The notes beneath the pieces were generated by a model, which was not told the origin of the DNA, made no database searches, and worked only from the letters and a program-made list of their open reading frames with translations. A stretch of DNA of 64,000 nt from Porphyra umbilicalis (lineage: Eukaryota > Rhodophyta > Bangiophyceae > Bangiales > Bangiaceae), in NCBI GenBank assembly GCA_002049455.2, contig KV918814.1, forward strand, positions 62,001 to 126,000, written 5' to 3'. The position numbers and the translations under genes are program-made. Shown here one piece after another: positions 1-10,073 of this stretch (within the stretch, counting starts at the first letter, position 1; every line of letters begins with the position of its first letter).

Positions 1-149
1 GAAGCGTCCTCCGCAGTGTCCCCAACCTTGTCCTTGGCGTCGGTCGCCACCTCCCCCGGCGTGCGCGTCTTGTCGTTGGTGCCCGTTGCGTTCTTGACCG
101 CGTCGGCGGCATTGTTGGCAGCGTCCTTGATGTTGTCGCCGAGACCCAT
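1..149 (-). CDS. LEA-like hydrophilic stress protein, 5' part only
   Basis: The gene runs off the left edge of the window; only the first 49 codons are present. The start is the ATG whose first base is 149 on the minus strand. The visible protein begins MGLGDNIKDAANNAADAVKN and continues with alternating Ala, Asp and Lys (KDKVGDTAEDA), with no Cys or Trp and no membrane segment. That amphipathic, Ala/Asp/Lys-rich pattern resembles LEA group-3 or CsbD-like desiccation and stress proteins, which are usually small soluble helices that form on drying. The family call rests on composition alone. It is transcribed away from ALAD, so the two genes share a divergent intergenic region. Confidence 0.55.
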   Translation of the reverse strand, partial: MGLGDNIKDAANNAADAVKNATGTNDKTRTPGEVATDAKDKVGDTAEDA

Positions 150-958
150 GGTGACCACGGGAGGGGGAGGGGGCGGGGAAGGGGGGGGGTTGCGAGGGGG
201 GGATGAGTAGAAAGGAGGAGGGGGGTTGACGCCAAGGGGAGAGAGGAGGGTCGGTCGTGTTGTGTGTGCGTGTGAGATGTCGTTGCCGATGAGCGCGCCC
301 TCGGAGCGCACCGACGCTGGGTATTTATGCGTTTCTGGCGGGAGGGTAGGCCCGCAGCCAGGCGGTCGTGGGGCCGGTCGGTGCTGCCATGAGTGTGTTT
401 GGGGGTGCCGACAAGCGCCGAAAGGATGTGTGGTCTGCCAAGACCACCGCCAGGCGCCGCCCCCCACCCCATGCGGCCGGCGAGCGTTATGGCGGCAGCG
501 CCAGAGGTCTTTCCTGCGGAGGGGTTGCCCGCCCGGTACAGTATGGAGATGCATCGAGTCGGGCCCGCCAAAACTTTGCATGCTTGTCAGTCGTTTTTTT
601 GCAGCTCTGCATGACACTCGTGACCCCATCATCATGAAGAGCGTGCAAAAAAGGGCACGTGTCTCCACGAGATGTGGAGATACTGGTCTCACGATGTAGA
701 TTCAGGGCCGGACTGAGGGTACTTGATCTTGGCCACACTCCAAGTGTGTTTACATGATGCAGTTAGATAGATTCGATGAGCTCAGGCTGGAGCTGCGGTC
801 TCTGGTCGCCACCCCGTGGTCGACTCCACCGCGACCCCGCAAAGTCGTCGCCGTGCGCGCCACGCCCGCCTGCTTGTTTTTCGTGTGGACCAAGCAGTGC
901 CTCGACCTCCCGCCCATTGCAACTCTTTTTCTTGCCTTGTGTCTCCCCATTGTGCACG
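150..958. other. Divergent intergenic region, LEA-like gene / ALAD
   Basis: About 800 bases separate two divergent starts. They hold a G-rich stretch next to the LEA-like start (166-230) and short open frames with no recognisable protein. An upstream in-frame ATG at 776 would extend ALAD by 61 residues, but that extension does not look like protein-coding sequence. Confidence 0.5.
322..328 (-). promoter_or_regulatory. TATA-like box for the LEA-like gene
   Basis: On the minus strand this reads ATAAATA. It lies about 173 bases upstream of the LEA-like ATG, in the divergent spacer shared with ALAD. It is supported only by the motif and its position. Confidence 0.25.
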
Positions 959-2209
959 ATGGCCTTTGTTCCACCAGGCGCGTTTGTACGCGGCACGCGC
1001 TCCATCGGCACGCCGCGGTCGGCGTCGTGCCTCTCCCCGCTGCCGGCTGCGGCGGCCGGCCGGCTTGCCGCGCGGCTGCCGGCTGACAAGGCTGGGGCCC
1101 CTCCCCCCGTGTCCATGACGGCTGCTTCTGCTCGTGACCTGGCCATCCCCGCCCGCTCCGGCTTGCTGTCGGTCAACGAGGAGGGCACCGTCCACGTGCA
1201 GCAGCGCGCCCGCCCCCGCCGCAACCGCAAGTCGGAGGGCCTCCGCTCCATGGTGCGGGAGAATGTGGTCACGCCGGCCAACCTCATCTACCCCCTCTTT
1301 GTGCACACAGAGGGGGAGAACGTGCCCATCCCGTCCATGCCCGGGTGCGTGCGCCACACCGTCGACTCGGTGCTGCGGGAGGTGGGGGAGGCCCGCGCCC
1401 TCGGTGTCCGGTCGGTAATCCTCTTCCCCAAAATCCCCGAGGAGCTCAAGACCAACGCTGCGGACGAGTGCTACAACCCGTCGGGCTTGGTGCCGACGCT
1501 CGTGTCGACCATCAAGGCCAAGTACCCAGACGTAGCCGTGTGGACGGACGTGGCGCTCGACCCGTATAGCGACCAGGGCCACGACGGCATGGTCAGCGAC
1601 GACAAGCGCGGCGACGGCGGCTGCGGGCGCATCATGAATGACGAGACCGTCGAGCAGCTGTGCCGGCAGGCGCTGTGTCAGGCGCGGGCCGGGGCCGACG
1701 TGGTCGCCCCGTCAGACATGATGGACGGCCGCGTCGGGGCCATCCGCGATGCCCTCGACGGCGCCGGCTTCACCGACGTGTCGATCGTGTCGTACACGGC
1801 CAAGTACGCGTCGGCATTCTATGGACCGTTCCGGGATGCGTTGGACTCGGCGCCGCGCGAGAGCTCCAACGCGCCGCGGAATAAGAAGACGTATCAAATG
1901 GACCCGGCCAACTCGCGGGAGGCCCTAATCGAGGCGTCCCTGGACGTGGCGGAGGGGGCAGACATGCTCATGATCAAGCCGGGGATGCCCTACCTCGACA
2001 TCATCCGCCGGTTGCGGGACGCGACGGACCTACCGCTGGCAGCGTACCACGTGTCTGGGGAGTACGCCATGATGAAGGCGGCGGCGGAGCGGGGCTGGCT
2101 CGACGAGCGTGAGGCGGTGATGGAGAGCTTGTTGTGCTTCAAGCGGGCTGGCGCCGACGCCATCCTGACCTACTATGCCAAACAGGCAGCCGAGTGGATG
2201 AACGAGTGA
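959..2209 (+). CDS. ALAD: Delta-aminolevulinic acid dehydratase (porphobilinogen synthase), plastid type
   Basis: This enzyme condenses two 5-aminolevulinate molecules to porphobilinogen in haem and chlorophyll/phycobilin synthesis. The protein is 416 aa from the ATG at 959. About 80 N-terminal residues rich in Ala, Arg, Ser and Pro look like a transit peptide. The catalytic domain starts near RPRRNRKSEGLRSMVREN. The metal site reads DVALDPYSDQGHDG, with Asp where animal enzymes have the Zn-binding Cys triad, so it is the Mg-dependent plant/algal form. Both active-site lysines are visible, in SYTAKYAS and in the Schiff-base motif MIKPGMPYLD. The C-terminus (GADAILTYYAKQAAEW) is complete. There is no intron. 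The ATG at 959 is preferred over 776 because the leader after it is transit-like. Confidence 0.95.
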   Translation: MAFVPPGAFVRGTRSIGTPRSASCLSPLPAAAAGRLAARLPADKAGAPPPVSMTAASARDLAIPARSGLLSVNEEGTVHVQQRARPRRNRKSEGLRSMVRENVVTPANLIYPLFVHTEGENVPIPSMPGCVRHTVDSVLREVGEARALGVRSVILFPKIPEELKTNAADECYNPSGLVPTLVSTIKAKYPDVAVWTDVALDPYSDQGHDGMVSDDKRGDGGCGRIMNDETVEQLCRQALCQARAGADVVAPSDMMDGRVGAIRDALDGAGFTDVSIVSYTAKYASAFYGPFRDALDSAPRESSNAPRNKKTYQMDPANSREALIEASLDVAEGADMLMIKPGMPYLDIIRRLRDATDLPLAAYHVSGEYAMMKAAAERGWLDEREAVMESLLCFKRAGADAILTYYAKQAAEWMNE

Positions 2210-3451
2210 GGCGAGTTGTGGAGCGGTGCGTAGGTGTGGAAACTTGTAAGGAGCGCATTGTGTGGCACGCGTTGTCCGGTTGTGTACATTAGCGTGCGTA
2301 TCACGCCCGCCCACAGCTGGACCCCTCCCGAGCGATCAGCACGAGGGCGTGATCTGCTCCCCTCCAGACACCCCACTGCACATTCACGGCGTTGGGTGCG
2401 GTGGTCAAGCACCCGGCGCTCAGTGTCGTCGCGCCCTTGTTGACGATGGTGACGGCTGGTGGCGGGGTGCTGCCGCCCCGCGGCATCTTGGCGGCGGTCA
2501 GCAGGACCGTGACGGTCACTGTCGCGGGGCTGTTGGGGTGTCTCTGGTGGCACGTTGTCGGGCATCGCCGCTGTTTTGACGGAAACGAATGGGTTTTGAT
2601 TGTTTCTTCTCATCTCAGAAGGTGAGCCTGTCGAGACGCGCAGCGCTCAACCTAACGACGTACTGTCGAGGTTTCTCGGCGCACAGTTGCTCGGAGTGGC
2701 TATTGTTCTTCTCACAAAAAACTGGACCTCGGTGCATCAGCATCCGTTGAAAAATCGCTGTTTCATTGGCTCAGGAGGCGGTTCATGCTGCTGAAGCGGA
2801 AACTGCGGATCCAGTGTTTGTGAGAAGCACTATAACGCAGCGAGCTTACTTGACAAAGGCGTCGTAAGGAGTACGCGAGAAGGGCATCAGCCCGACAGCA
2901 AACACCGAGGAGTGCTGGGCGTCATGCCACACTTGAGCATTTCATGTGTACTGTAGATACTGAGTTTTCATCGGTGAAAGTGCGTCACATTGGTATTCTA
3001 TATAAATCACTACTTAATTGTTATTGTACCGAACGGGAAATTGGGGCTGCACTTTCCTAGTTCGAAAGCCCGAATGAGGAAATTACGGGCTCTTTGAACG
3101 GGCGGATTGGTGGTTGCCCATGCCAGCCTTGTTCCGCTGGAATCGGCGACGTGCACTCGCCGAGCATGTGGATGTCCAGCACTTGCCCGCTCCCCTCGCC
3201 TGTTTCCACCTGCCTCCCTGCCATCGCACGCCAAGGCTGCTGCACTTCTCATTGAACGTCTTGGCTTTGGCCTTCCTTTTTTGTTGGGTTGGGTCGCGCC
3301 TGCCGGTTCCGGGAGGCCGTCCACGCTTGCCCGACCGTCGACAACGATCATCTTTCTCGCTGGTTGACGCCTCTTGTTTTCCACTGTTGTCACACGACCA
3401 TCGGACAGTGCTCTTTTTGCACGTCACCCTCCGCCCCCCTTTCTCGCCTCT
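2210..3451 (+). other. Intergenic region, ALAD / PP1 inhibitor
   Basis: This 1.2-kb spacer has no ORF that resembles a protein. It becomes AT-richer towards 2940-3010, where TATATAAAT occurs at 2999-3007. That is a possible TATA box for the downstream gene, but it lies 445 bases before the ATG and is weakly supported. Confidence 0.4.
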
Positions 3452-4027
3452 ATGGACACCCGCCCGCAGCCTCGTCCGCGTGTCGTCTTCCGTGGTGGTG
3501 GTGATGGTGGCGCCCCAACACCTCACCTTCCTGCGGGAGGGCCTGCCGCTGGCGTGCACGGCGCGGGCACGGCAGCTACCGGTGGTGGCGGCGGTGGCGG
3601 CGGTGGCGGCGGTGGCGGCTGGGTTGCTCCCCCGCCTGGCGGCACTCGGACCATGACACTGACGCTGGCGCCGCCGGGTGACGCTGCCCCCGTGGGCGCC
3701 CCCGCTCCTGTGCTGCGTCTGCGCCGGCGTCCGCGGCGGCGACGGGTGACGTGGACCAGCGACACACACGACAACGAGTTTGACGACAAGAAGTCGTCCA
3801 AAAGCTGTTGCATCTACATTAAGCCGCGGGCCTTTGACGAGAGCTCTACCGACTCGGACAGCGACAGCAGTGGCGAGGAGTCGAACGATTCATCGGGGAG
3901 CAGTTCCAGCAGCGGTGGACCAGTGCGGGTGTCGCGGCAGCGGCGGGCACACATGGAGCGTGGTGGCCACGCTGGCTGCGGGGAGTCGTCGTGCCCGCGT
4001 CATGGCCACGGAGAGGGGAAGAGCTGA
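3452..4027 (+). CDS. PPP1R11: PP1 regulatory inhibitor, PPP1R11/YPI1 (inhibitor-3) family
   Basis: This is a predicted small, disordered, heat-stable inhibitor of protein phosphatase 1, acting in nucleus and cytosol. The protein is 191 aa from the ATG at 3452; an in-frame ATG at 3374 lies in non-coding-like sequence. The family core is clear at about residues 100-135. It starts with the PP1-docking RVxW motif (RVTWTSDTHDNE), followed by KKSSKSCCIYIKPRAF and DESSTDSDSD, which match the signature of animal PPP1R11 and yeast Ypi1. An acidic Ser-rich stretch follows, then a Cys/His tail (HAGCGESSCPRHGHG). The N-terminal 75 residues are Pro/Gly rich, including a Gly run at 3585-3620. The gene converges on delta-COP. 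Confidence 0.88.
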   Translation: MDTRPQPRPRVVFRGGGDGGAPTPHLPAGGPAAGVHGAGTAATGGGGGGGGGGGGGWVAPPPGGTRTMTLTLAPPGDAAPVGAPAPVLRLRRRPRRRRVTWTSDTHDNEFDDKKSSKSCCIYIKPRAFDESSTDSDSDSSGEESNDSSGSSSSSGGPVRVSRQRRAHMERGGHAGCGESSCPRHGHGEGKS

Positions 4028-4479
4028 GGCAGGACTTTTTGGCATTGGCTGCTCTCTTCGCATGGATACTATTGCGGGGAGGCTTGCGTTCTGAGTGTGT
4101 AGGTGGTGTGCCATGAACATGTTTTGGTCAACAAAGCTTTTGTCCACCATGGGTCGGGGCGGCACGCACGACTGTGTGCTCGTGCATGCGTGCAAGTATG
4201 ATGATCTGAGTTCAGGTCCTCTATGATACTGGAGTCTTCTCTGCTGGGTAGCAACCTCCGCGCACGGACGTCTTCTGGTTATCGTGTCGCACACCAATGG
4301 TTACCACGTTCTCTTCCGCCCACTGTAGTTTCGATGAACACCATGCCACGTGGTCGGGAAAGGGGTGAAACAAAAGGCAACATAAGAAGAGCGGTACGTT
4401 TTCGCATCCACGCCAGCAAAATCATGCATCAACCAACACGGGGGCGCACGCCTGCGCGGCATGAAGCAAGCTGCCCCTC
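4028..4479. other. Convergent spacer, PP1 inhibitor / delta-COP
   Basis: These 452 bases lie between two gene 3' ends. No coding sequence, terminator hairpin or repeat is evident; the spacer presumably carries both 3' UTRs. Confidence 0.4.
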
Positions 4480-6321
4480 TCACTCTATGGTGAACTTCTC
4501 CGGTGTGAGCGTCGCATCGTTCGTGAAGTTAACCGGCTCACCCGTCGCCGCAGCCGACACCGCGTTGACGGCAATCTTGGCGAAGGTGTGAGCGCTCTCA
4601 AACGACACACGGACAGGGAAGAAGGCGTCAGGGTCGCACGCGCTGACCGAGAACTCCAGGCTGCCCTGGTTATTTCCCCCGTCCACCACTGGAATGCTCC
4701 ACCGCACCGCCTGCTCTCGCGGCACGACCGTGAACTCGCCGTCGCAGGAGCTGACCACCGGCTGCGCGCCAGTAGGGATGGGGACGGTGATCTCCACATT
4801 GCGAAGTTCGGGGGACACCGAGCCGAGGTCATACTCGAGGTTGACGACGCTGTCGTCCCCGCTGTCGCTGGGCCAACACGTCACCGACAGCGGCAGAAGC
4901 GACTCGTCCTTGGACTGCATGCGCCAGCGGAGGACGCCAAGCGGGTTGCCGGTCGGGAAGGGCCGGCTAGGATCCTTCAGGCCGAGCGTACTCTCCGTCG
5001 CAAACAGCGTCTTGTCAATGTTCGGGTGTGTCCGCATCTGCAGGCTGGTATTGTCGCCCATGGCCACGGCCACGCGCACGGCCGCGGACGCAGCGTCGTT
5101 GATGCGGAGGAAGAGGTCGCCTTTGACATCCATGGACGAAACACCGCCGTCGCGCGACACCTGCACGTTGATCTTCTCAGCGGTCGAGACGTGAACCGCT
5201 GCCATTGGCGGCGCGTACACCGCCGCCGCCGACGCTGCTGCCGCGGCTGCCACGCTGGGTCGTGCGGACGAGCGGCTGGGGACGGGCGTGTCGACTACCT
5301 CCCCTTCCTTGCGCATCGCGTCCAGCAGCGTGTCTTGCCGCCGGGCCTTGCCGAGGGACATGCCCTTGCCGGATCCAGGCATCGGTGCCGTCACCGGGGC
5401 AGAGCGGCCACCACCTGACCCGCCCGCACCAAAAGACCCAGCAGAGCCCGTGCCGTCAAAGCCAGCACCACCACCATAGCCACCGCCGCCACCGCCACCG
5501 CCGCCCATGCTGCTACTGCCAAACCCGGCCATGCCGCCACCGCCGCCGGTTCCGCCCGTGCCGCCGCCACCAAAGCCGCCGCCGCCAATGCCCCCGCCAG
5601 CACTAGCGGCGTAGTCTTCCGAAGACATACCCCCCTGCGCCGCGTACGCCGACACGGCCGGCCCCCCCGCCCGGGGACCGGTCGGCGCCAGCCCAATGTC
5701 CCGCGCCAGCCCGCCCAGCCCCACGTTCTGGAAGGTGCGCGATATCTCCCCCGCCAAACCCCCAAAGCGGTCGTCCCCACCACCGCCCGTGCTGGGACCA
5801 CGGGAGCGCGCAATGGCCTCGGCACGGCGCTTGGACACTTCCTTGGCCTCGGCCATCTTAGACTCTTTGATCATTTGCGACAGCCGCTCCTCGTGCGAGT
5901 ACATCTCAGTGTAGGTCGCAATCTGCTGCAGCGAAACGGCTTGACGGAGCCCCCCCCAGTCGAGTACCTCGTCCAGGGAGTAGAGGATTTCAAAGGCCGC
6001 GTCTGTCACGCCATTCTCGTCCACAATGCCGTACCGCGGGGAGTACTCGGGAAGGATCTTGGAGATGAGGCGCAGCGTCTCCAGGTCCTCCACAATGTTG
6101 GACTTCTTGGTGGTGATGAGCAGCACATACAGAGACTCGATCGGCTGGTATAGGTACCGCACGGCGTCCGTCTCGACAAACGTGTGTTCCGCCGACGCCT
6201 GGACCAGACCCGGGAAAGCCGCCAAAAGACCTTCGATACGGATGCGGCTCATCTCAACAAATTGTCGAGCCAGCAGGGTCTTCCCGCCCTTGGTCAGGAC
6301 AGCCGCAGAGAGGACGACCAT
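4480..6321 (-). CDS. ARCN1: Coatomer subunit delta (delta-COP, archain)
   Basis: This is a subunit of the COPI coat that mediates Golgi-to-ER and intra-Golgi vesicle transport. The protein is 613 aa, close to the usual ~510 plus an expanded linker. The start is the ATG at 6321, giving the canonical N-terminus MVVLSAAVLTKGGK; an upstream ATG at 6345 would add an atypical octapeptide. The longin-like domain spans about residues 1-140 (VRYLYQPIESLYVLLITTKKSNIVEDLETLRLISK). A helical region with KMAEAKEVSKRRAEAIARSRG follows. The C-terminal mu-homology domain begins near INVQVSRDGGV and ends TLTPEKFTIE. The linker (DNA 5400-5640) is Gly-rich and longer than usual. No intron is visible. The gene is divergent from the TLC gene. 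Confidence 0.95.
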   Translation of the reverse strand: MVVLSAAVLTKGGKTLLARQFVEMSRIRIEGLLAAFPGLVQASAEHTFVETDAVRYLYQPIESLYVLLITTKKSNIVEDLETLRLISKILPEYSPRYGIVDENGVTDAAFEILYSLDEVLDWGGLRQAVSLQQIATYTEMYSHEERLSQMIKESKMAEAKEVSKRRAEAIARSRGPSTGGGGDDRFGGLAGEISRTFQNVGLGGLARDIGLAPTGPRAGGPAVSAYAAQGGMSSEDYAASAGGGIGGGGFGGGGTGGTGGGGGMAGFGSSSMGGGGGGGGGYGGGAGFDGTGSAGSFGAGGSGGGRSAPVTAPMPGSGKGMSLGKARRQDTLLDAMRKEGEVVDTPVPSRSSARPSVAAAAAASAAAVYAPPMAAVHVSTAEKINVQVSRDGGVSSMDVKGDLFLRINDAASAAVRVAVAMGDNTSLQMRTHPNIDKTLFATESTLGLKDPSRPFPTGNPLGVLRWRMQSKDESLLPLSVTCWPSDSGDDSVVNLEYDLGSVSPELRNVEITVPIPTGAQPVVSSCDGEFTVVPREQAVRWSIPVVDGGNNQGSLEFSVSACDPDAFFPVRVSFESAHTFAKIAVNAVSAAATGEPVNFTNDATLTPEKFTIE

Positions 6322-7233
6322 CGTGACGGCAACTGGGGAGCACAATGCCCCACGCCAACGTGAGCGTCAGACTGCGAAACGCAAAAAAGGGATGAATGGA
6401 AGCCACAGCAAAGAAAGGTAGAATGGGCGGGAGCCCGACAGCGTCGCAATCAAATGAGGTCGCCGCAGCACTCTCACCCAGTGTATGTTGAAGAAAACAC
6501 AAGAACAGCGACCGTGTGGTAGGATACGGCGCGAGACAGGGACCGAAGCAGCTGTCATCACGACATGCCGCGGTATCGCTGACAGCGTTGGTTTGCTTCG
6601 TCAAGTGGCCTCCAATACATGGCTCGAAGCAGTTTTCCCAAACAAGAAAGGGACCAATCGAAATAAAATTGAGTCGTATCTTTGATACTCTCATCAAATC
6701 TCACACCGCCCACAGTGAACTGGCAGCGACCACTGAACCAGTCGTCATCTGACATCATCAAACAAGGAATCCTGCTGCTCCAGACAGAGCCCTCTCTTCT
6801 TCCGCTTCGGCCCTCGCCTTACCCTGGCGTTGACCGCCCCCGCGCAACCCCGGGGCACCCCAGCCGCAGCTATTGCTCGCTCACTGGGAGCGCATAGTGC
6901 TGTGGCGTGGCGGGGCCCCTCCCTACGTCGTCTCGACCAAGTTCTATTCGTTGTGCCACCATCAACTCCTGGTCCTCCGCTCGGAGTTGGCGTCACTCGG
7001 TCGCTGCGACTTGCCGTTGTGGTCGGGCTTGGTCATTGTTGTCCTTCCTCGCTGTAGCTCTGCAACTGCGCTTGTGGCTGCATCTGTTTCGAGACTTGCG
7101 CCTCTTGGTCGTCGCCCGTGACGACCACATTGGACGCCCGCGAATGTGAGGCGTGGTGTCTGTTGCGCACCCCGTTCCCTCTCTTTTCTCCATTCGCCCC
7201 CTCCCGTGTTGACCGGCGGTGGTCGATTATACA
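6322..7233. other. Divergent intergenic region, delta-COP / TLC protein
   Basis: About 900 bases lie between two divergent starts. The region contains only short open frames that show no protein features. It should hold both promoters, but I see no clear TATA box. Confidence 0.4.
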
Positions 7234-8286
7234 ATGAGCGACTTGCAGCTCTTTTTGATCTTCTTGGTCCTGTGGCAGGCTGGCCACATGCTGTCGGCTG
7301 CCATCCTGCGCCGCGTGCTGGCGACGCCCACGGCGCGGCGACTGGTACCGTCTCCCGAGTGCCGGGCCACCTTGGCTGCGGACGGCCCCTCCTACGTCAT
7401 CTCCTCGGTGCATGCGCTGGTGGTGACGGCGCGGGGAATTGGCCACATTCGCGCGTTGGCGTTGGCGCCGCCGCTGCTGCAGCTGCATCTGCCGTCGACG
7501 AAGACCCTGCCGGCGGTACTGGCCGCGTCGGGCGTAGCAGGTCCGGTGGGGGCGCCGCCGTCGCCCATCGTAGCCACCTGGCTGACCGCCGCCCGTTCGG
7601 CGGTCACGACCAATTGCATGCTCGGCGCCTACCTGGCGTTTGACCTGGTGCATGTCCTCGCCGCCTACCCACGCCTCGGCAAGGCTGACACGGTCGCCCA
7701 CCACGTGGCATTTCTCTTTTGCTCGGCCGCTGCGGGCGCCCTCCACCTCTTCCCCTTCATGTTTGGGTGGCTGGTCATCGGGGAAGCGTCAACGCCTATG
7801 CTCAACGTGCGGTGGGCGCTGATCAAGGCAGGCCGCGGGGACGGGCAAGGGGTGGTGTGGGCGTCGACGGTGTTTGCGATAATCTTTTTCACCACCCGCT
7901 TTGTCATTTACGGCGCGGGGCTGCTCGGGCTGCTCCGCACCGTCCACCAAGTCGTCCCATGGTTGGGCGGCTGGTCCCGCGGTGGGGTCTTTGTCGTGGC
8001 CATTGTCGCATTTGTGGTCGCCGGCTGGGGACTCAACATGGTGTGGCTGCGCCAGATTTGGCAGCTGGCCCGCCGCGGTGGGCGCAGAAAGGGTTCCAAG
8101 GACAAGGGCGCCTCCGATAAGGCAGGTGCCGACGCGACGGAGGAGAGAATAGGAGGGCAAGCGGAGGGAGGGGCGAAGCGCCGCCCTGTGGTAGCCAAGG
8201 GCGGGCGGAGCGCTGTGGCCGCTGCTGTAGCTGCCATCGATGCTCAAGAGACGGCGGTGGCCGGGCGGCAGGGCAAGCGCGCGTGA
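7234..8286 (+). CDS. TLC-domain multipass membrane protein (TLCD4/TMEM56-like)
   Basis: The protein is 350 aa from the ATG at 7234. It has about six hydrophobic segments: an N-terminal anchor (LQLFLIFLVLWQAGHML), a segment near NCMLGAYLAFDLVHVLAAY, then HHVAFLFCSAAAGALHLFPFMFGWLVI, ASTVFAIIFFTTRFVIYGAG and VFVVAIVAFVVAGWGLNMVW. The pattern of DTVAHHVAFL followed by GEASTPMLNVRW is the TLC (TRAM/LAG1/CLN8) signature seen in TLCD4-type proteins. The ceramide-synthase Lag1p motif is not evident, so a lipid-homeostasis role at ER or plasma membrane is more likely than acyl-CoA ceramide synthase. The tail (residues ~290-350) is basic and low complexity (GGRRKGSKDKGASDKAG). No intron is visible. 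Confidence 0.8.
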   Translation: MSDLQLFLIFLVLWQAGHMLSAAILRRVLATPTARRLVPSPECRATLAADGPSYVISSVHALVVTARGIGHIRALALAPPLLQLHLPSTKTLPAVLAASGVAGPVGAPPSPIVATWLTAARSAVTTNCMLGAYLAFDLVHVLAAYPRLGKADTVAHHVAFLFCSAAAGALHLFPFMFGWLVIGEASTPMLNVRWALIKAGRGDGQGVVWASTVFAIIFFTTRFVIYGAGLLGLLRTVHQVVPWLGGWSRGGVFVVAIVAFVVAGWGLNMVWLRQIWQLARRGGRRKGSKDKGASDKAGADATEERIGGQAEGGAKRRPVVAKGGRSAVAAAVAAIDAQETAVAGRQGKRA

Positions 8287-9071
8287 CTTGGGCGGGAGCG
8301 CCACACTTCAGTTGTGGTTGGTTGTCGGTGCTGCTGCTGCTCAACCTGTGGCCTCTGGGGCTAAAAGTAATGGGCAGCGGTTTAGCACGGACATTGGAGC
8401 GGGTGTCTGGCATGTGCAACCATGAGGTATGCGGCGAACAAGTTTTGTTTGTTTTGGATCTTGTCTGTATGCTGTTTTTGACGGCGTCGGACGGTTGCGC
8501 AGTAGCCAAGGGGGTTGTTCGAAGCACTCGGATTCCTCTGGCTGTTCTTTGCTCCGTTGTCTTTGTGGTCCTTTGTTGCTTCTGGTACATGAGCGCACGC
8601 TCAACGCCTTCGGCCTGCGCGCGGCCATGTACCCTCCGCGTTGAAAATGGCTCTGTGCTCTGTCCTGTTGACTGGTTGATGCTTGCGACGCCGCCAGGAG
8701 CAGGTCTGAACACTGAAGCACAGAAGCGGAGCAACCTGGACCGTGGACGGAGAGCCCTTGAGGTAGCGGTTGTCGAAAGGTCGCCGAGCACGAGCAGCAA
8801 TTCTTTCAGTCAGTTTGACACGGTGTTCCTGGGCTTGCCGCATGATCTCTTTCAATTCAGCCAGCACTGACCAGAACAAATATCAATTTCCCCCATCAAG
8901 ACGCTGTCATGAGATTTGTTCGGACGTCGAATCGTACGATGTCGCCACGGTCGACAAGGGTTTCGTCCTTGTCGCGTCGTGTCCCCCTGCTCCCGAGGCC
9001 CTGATCCAGCATCCTCTGGACACCATTGCATTGCCCCTGATATTCACCGCCTATCTGACGCCATATCGGTC
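8287..9071 (+). other. Intergenic region, TLC protein / NDUFAF3-like
   Basis: About 785 bases with no ORF that resembles a protein. The stretch just before the next gene includes an upstream in-frame ATG at 8916, but the sequence from there to 9071 does not look coding. Confidence 0.4.
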
Positions 9072-10073
9072 ATGGTTTCCACCTCCGTTGCCCGCGCCGC
9101 CGCTGCTGCTGCGGCTGCTGTTACCGGCCGGCGGCGGGCCTTATTCCCCCTGTCGCCGCCCGCCAGGCACCGCCAGAACCCCTGGGCACGTTGCAGCGTT
9201 TCCTATCGGTCAAACCACCCACCAAACGCATTAAACTTGCGTGACGGTAGCGGTGGCGGTGGTGACGTGGTGGGTAGTTATGGTGGTGTTGGAGCCGGAA
9301 ATGGGGGTCACGGCGGACCGCTCATTGGTGACAGCATCGCTCGATTGGGCACCCCTACAGGTGCGGATCTGGCGGCTGATGGCGGCGGTGGTGGTGCAGG
9401 TGGCCTGCTTGCGGCGGCGGCAGCGTGGGAAGGGGATGGGGTGGGGACTGCGGGAGCTGCGGACAGCGACGCTTCAGCGTCGAGGGAGCGGTTGGTCATC
9501 AATGGTACGGCTGGGAGTGGGTTGGCCTCGCTTTACCGCACATTTGTTATGGGCGAGGAAGGGCATGTCTGGGCGGTAGCCGTCGCATCTGTGCTACGGC
9601 TTCAAGGGTTCTGCCACTGGGTGCTGCAGTTGTCTCATCAGCAGGCTGGAAATCTAATGTGCGCTTGTGACTCGCTGCCTGACTTGCGTGTGCTTTGTCT
9701 GGGCGACATTGATGGTTATCCTACAGGCTATGGTGACACGTCGCTCACCGTGTCGGGGGTGCGGGTATCGTCGCCAGTGCTGCTCTTTCCCCAGTTCCCC
9801 ACCTACTGGGAGATCCCCTCTCTGGCGGCTGCGCTGACGCCCGACGCCCTGACGCTGGTCAAGGTCGTGCGCCCACGGCCGGCAGTGTTGCTACTCGGTC
9901 TGCCTGTGCAGGTTCCCCTGCCCCCAGGGCTCCGCGCCTGGGCCACCGCCATGGGCGTGGGCGTAGAGGTGATGGGTGTTGGCGAGGCGTGTCACACCTT
10001 TAACCTGCTCAATGGGGACGGCGTGGGGGTTGCACTCGGTTGTGTCACCCGTGGTGCGCTGAGGAGAGAATAG
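9072..10073 (+). CDS. NDUFAF3: Mitochondrial complex I assembly factor, NDUFAF3/Mth938 family, with one intron
   Basis: NDUFAF3 proteins help assemble the matrix arm of respiratory complex I. The ATG at 9072 opens a strong mitochondrial presequence ([20 protein letters not shown]). The Mth938-like domain runs from about 9491 to the end: GVRVSSPVLLFPQ, WEIPSLAAALTPDALTLVKV, LLLGLPVQVPLPPGLRAW, GVGVEVMGVGEACHTFNLL. A 222-base GT..AG intron (9505-9726; GTACGG donor, CTACAG acceptor, CTGAC branch-like site near 9680) is inferred. Removing it joins RLVING to YGDTSLTVSGVRV, which matches the family's domain start. The intron is a multiple of three without a stop, so the unspliced frame stays open (333 aa against 259 spliced). 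A Gly/Ala linker lies between presequence and domain. Confidence 0.82.
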   Translation: MVSTSVARAAAAAAAAVTGRRRALFPLSPPARHRQNPWARCSVSYRSNHPPNALNLRDGSGGGGDVVGSYGGVGAGNGGHGGPLIGDSIARLGTPTGADLAADGGGGGAGGLLAAAAAWEGDGVGTAGAADSDASASRERLVINGTAGSGLASLYRTFVMGEEGHVWAVAVASVLRLQGFCHWVLQLSHQQAGNLMCACDSLPDLRVLCLGDIDGYPTGYGDTSLTVSGVRVSSPVLLFPQFPTYWEIPSLAAALTPDALTLVKVVRPRPAVLLLGLPVQVPLPPGLRAWATAMGVGVEVMGVGEACHTFNLLNGDGVGVALGCVTRGALRRE

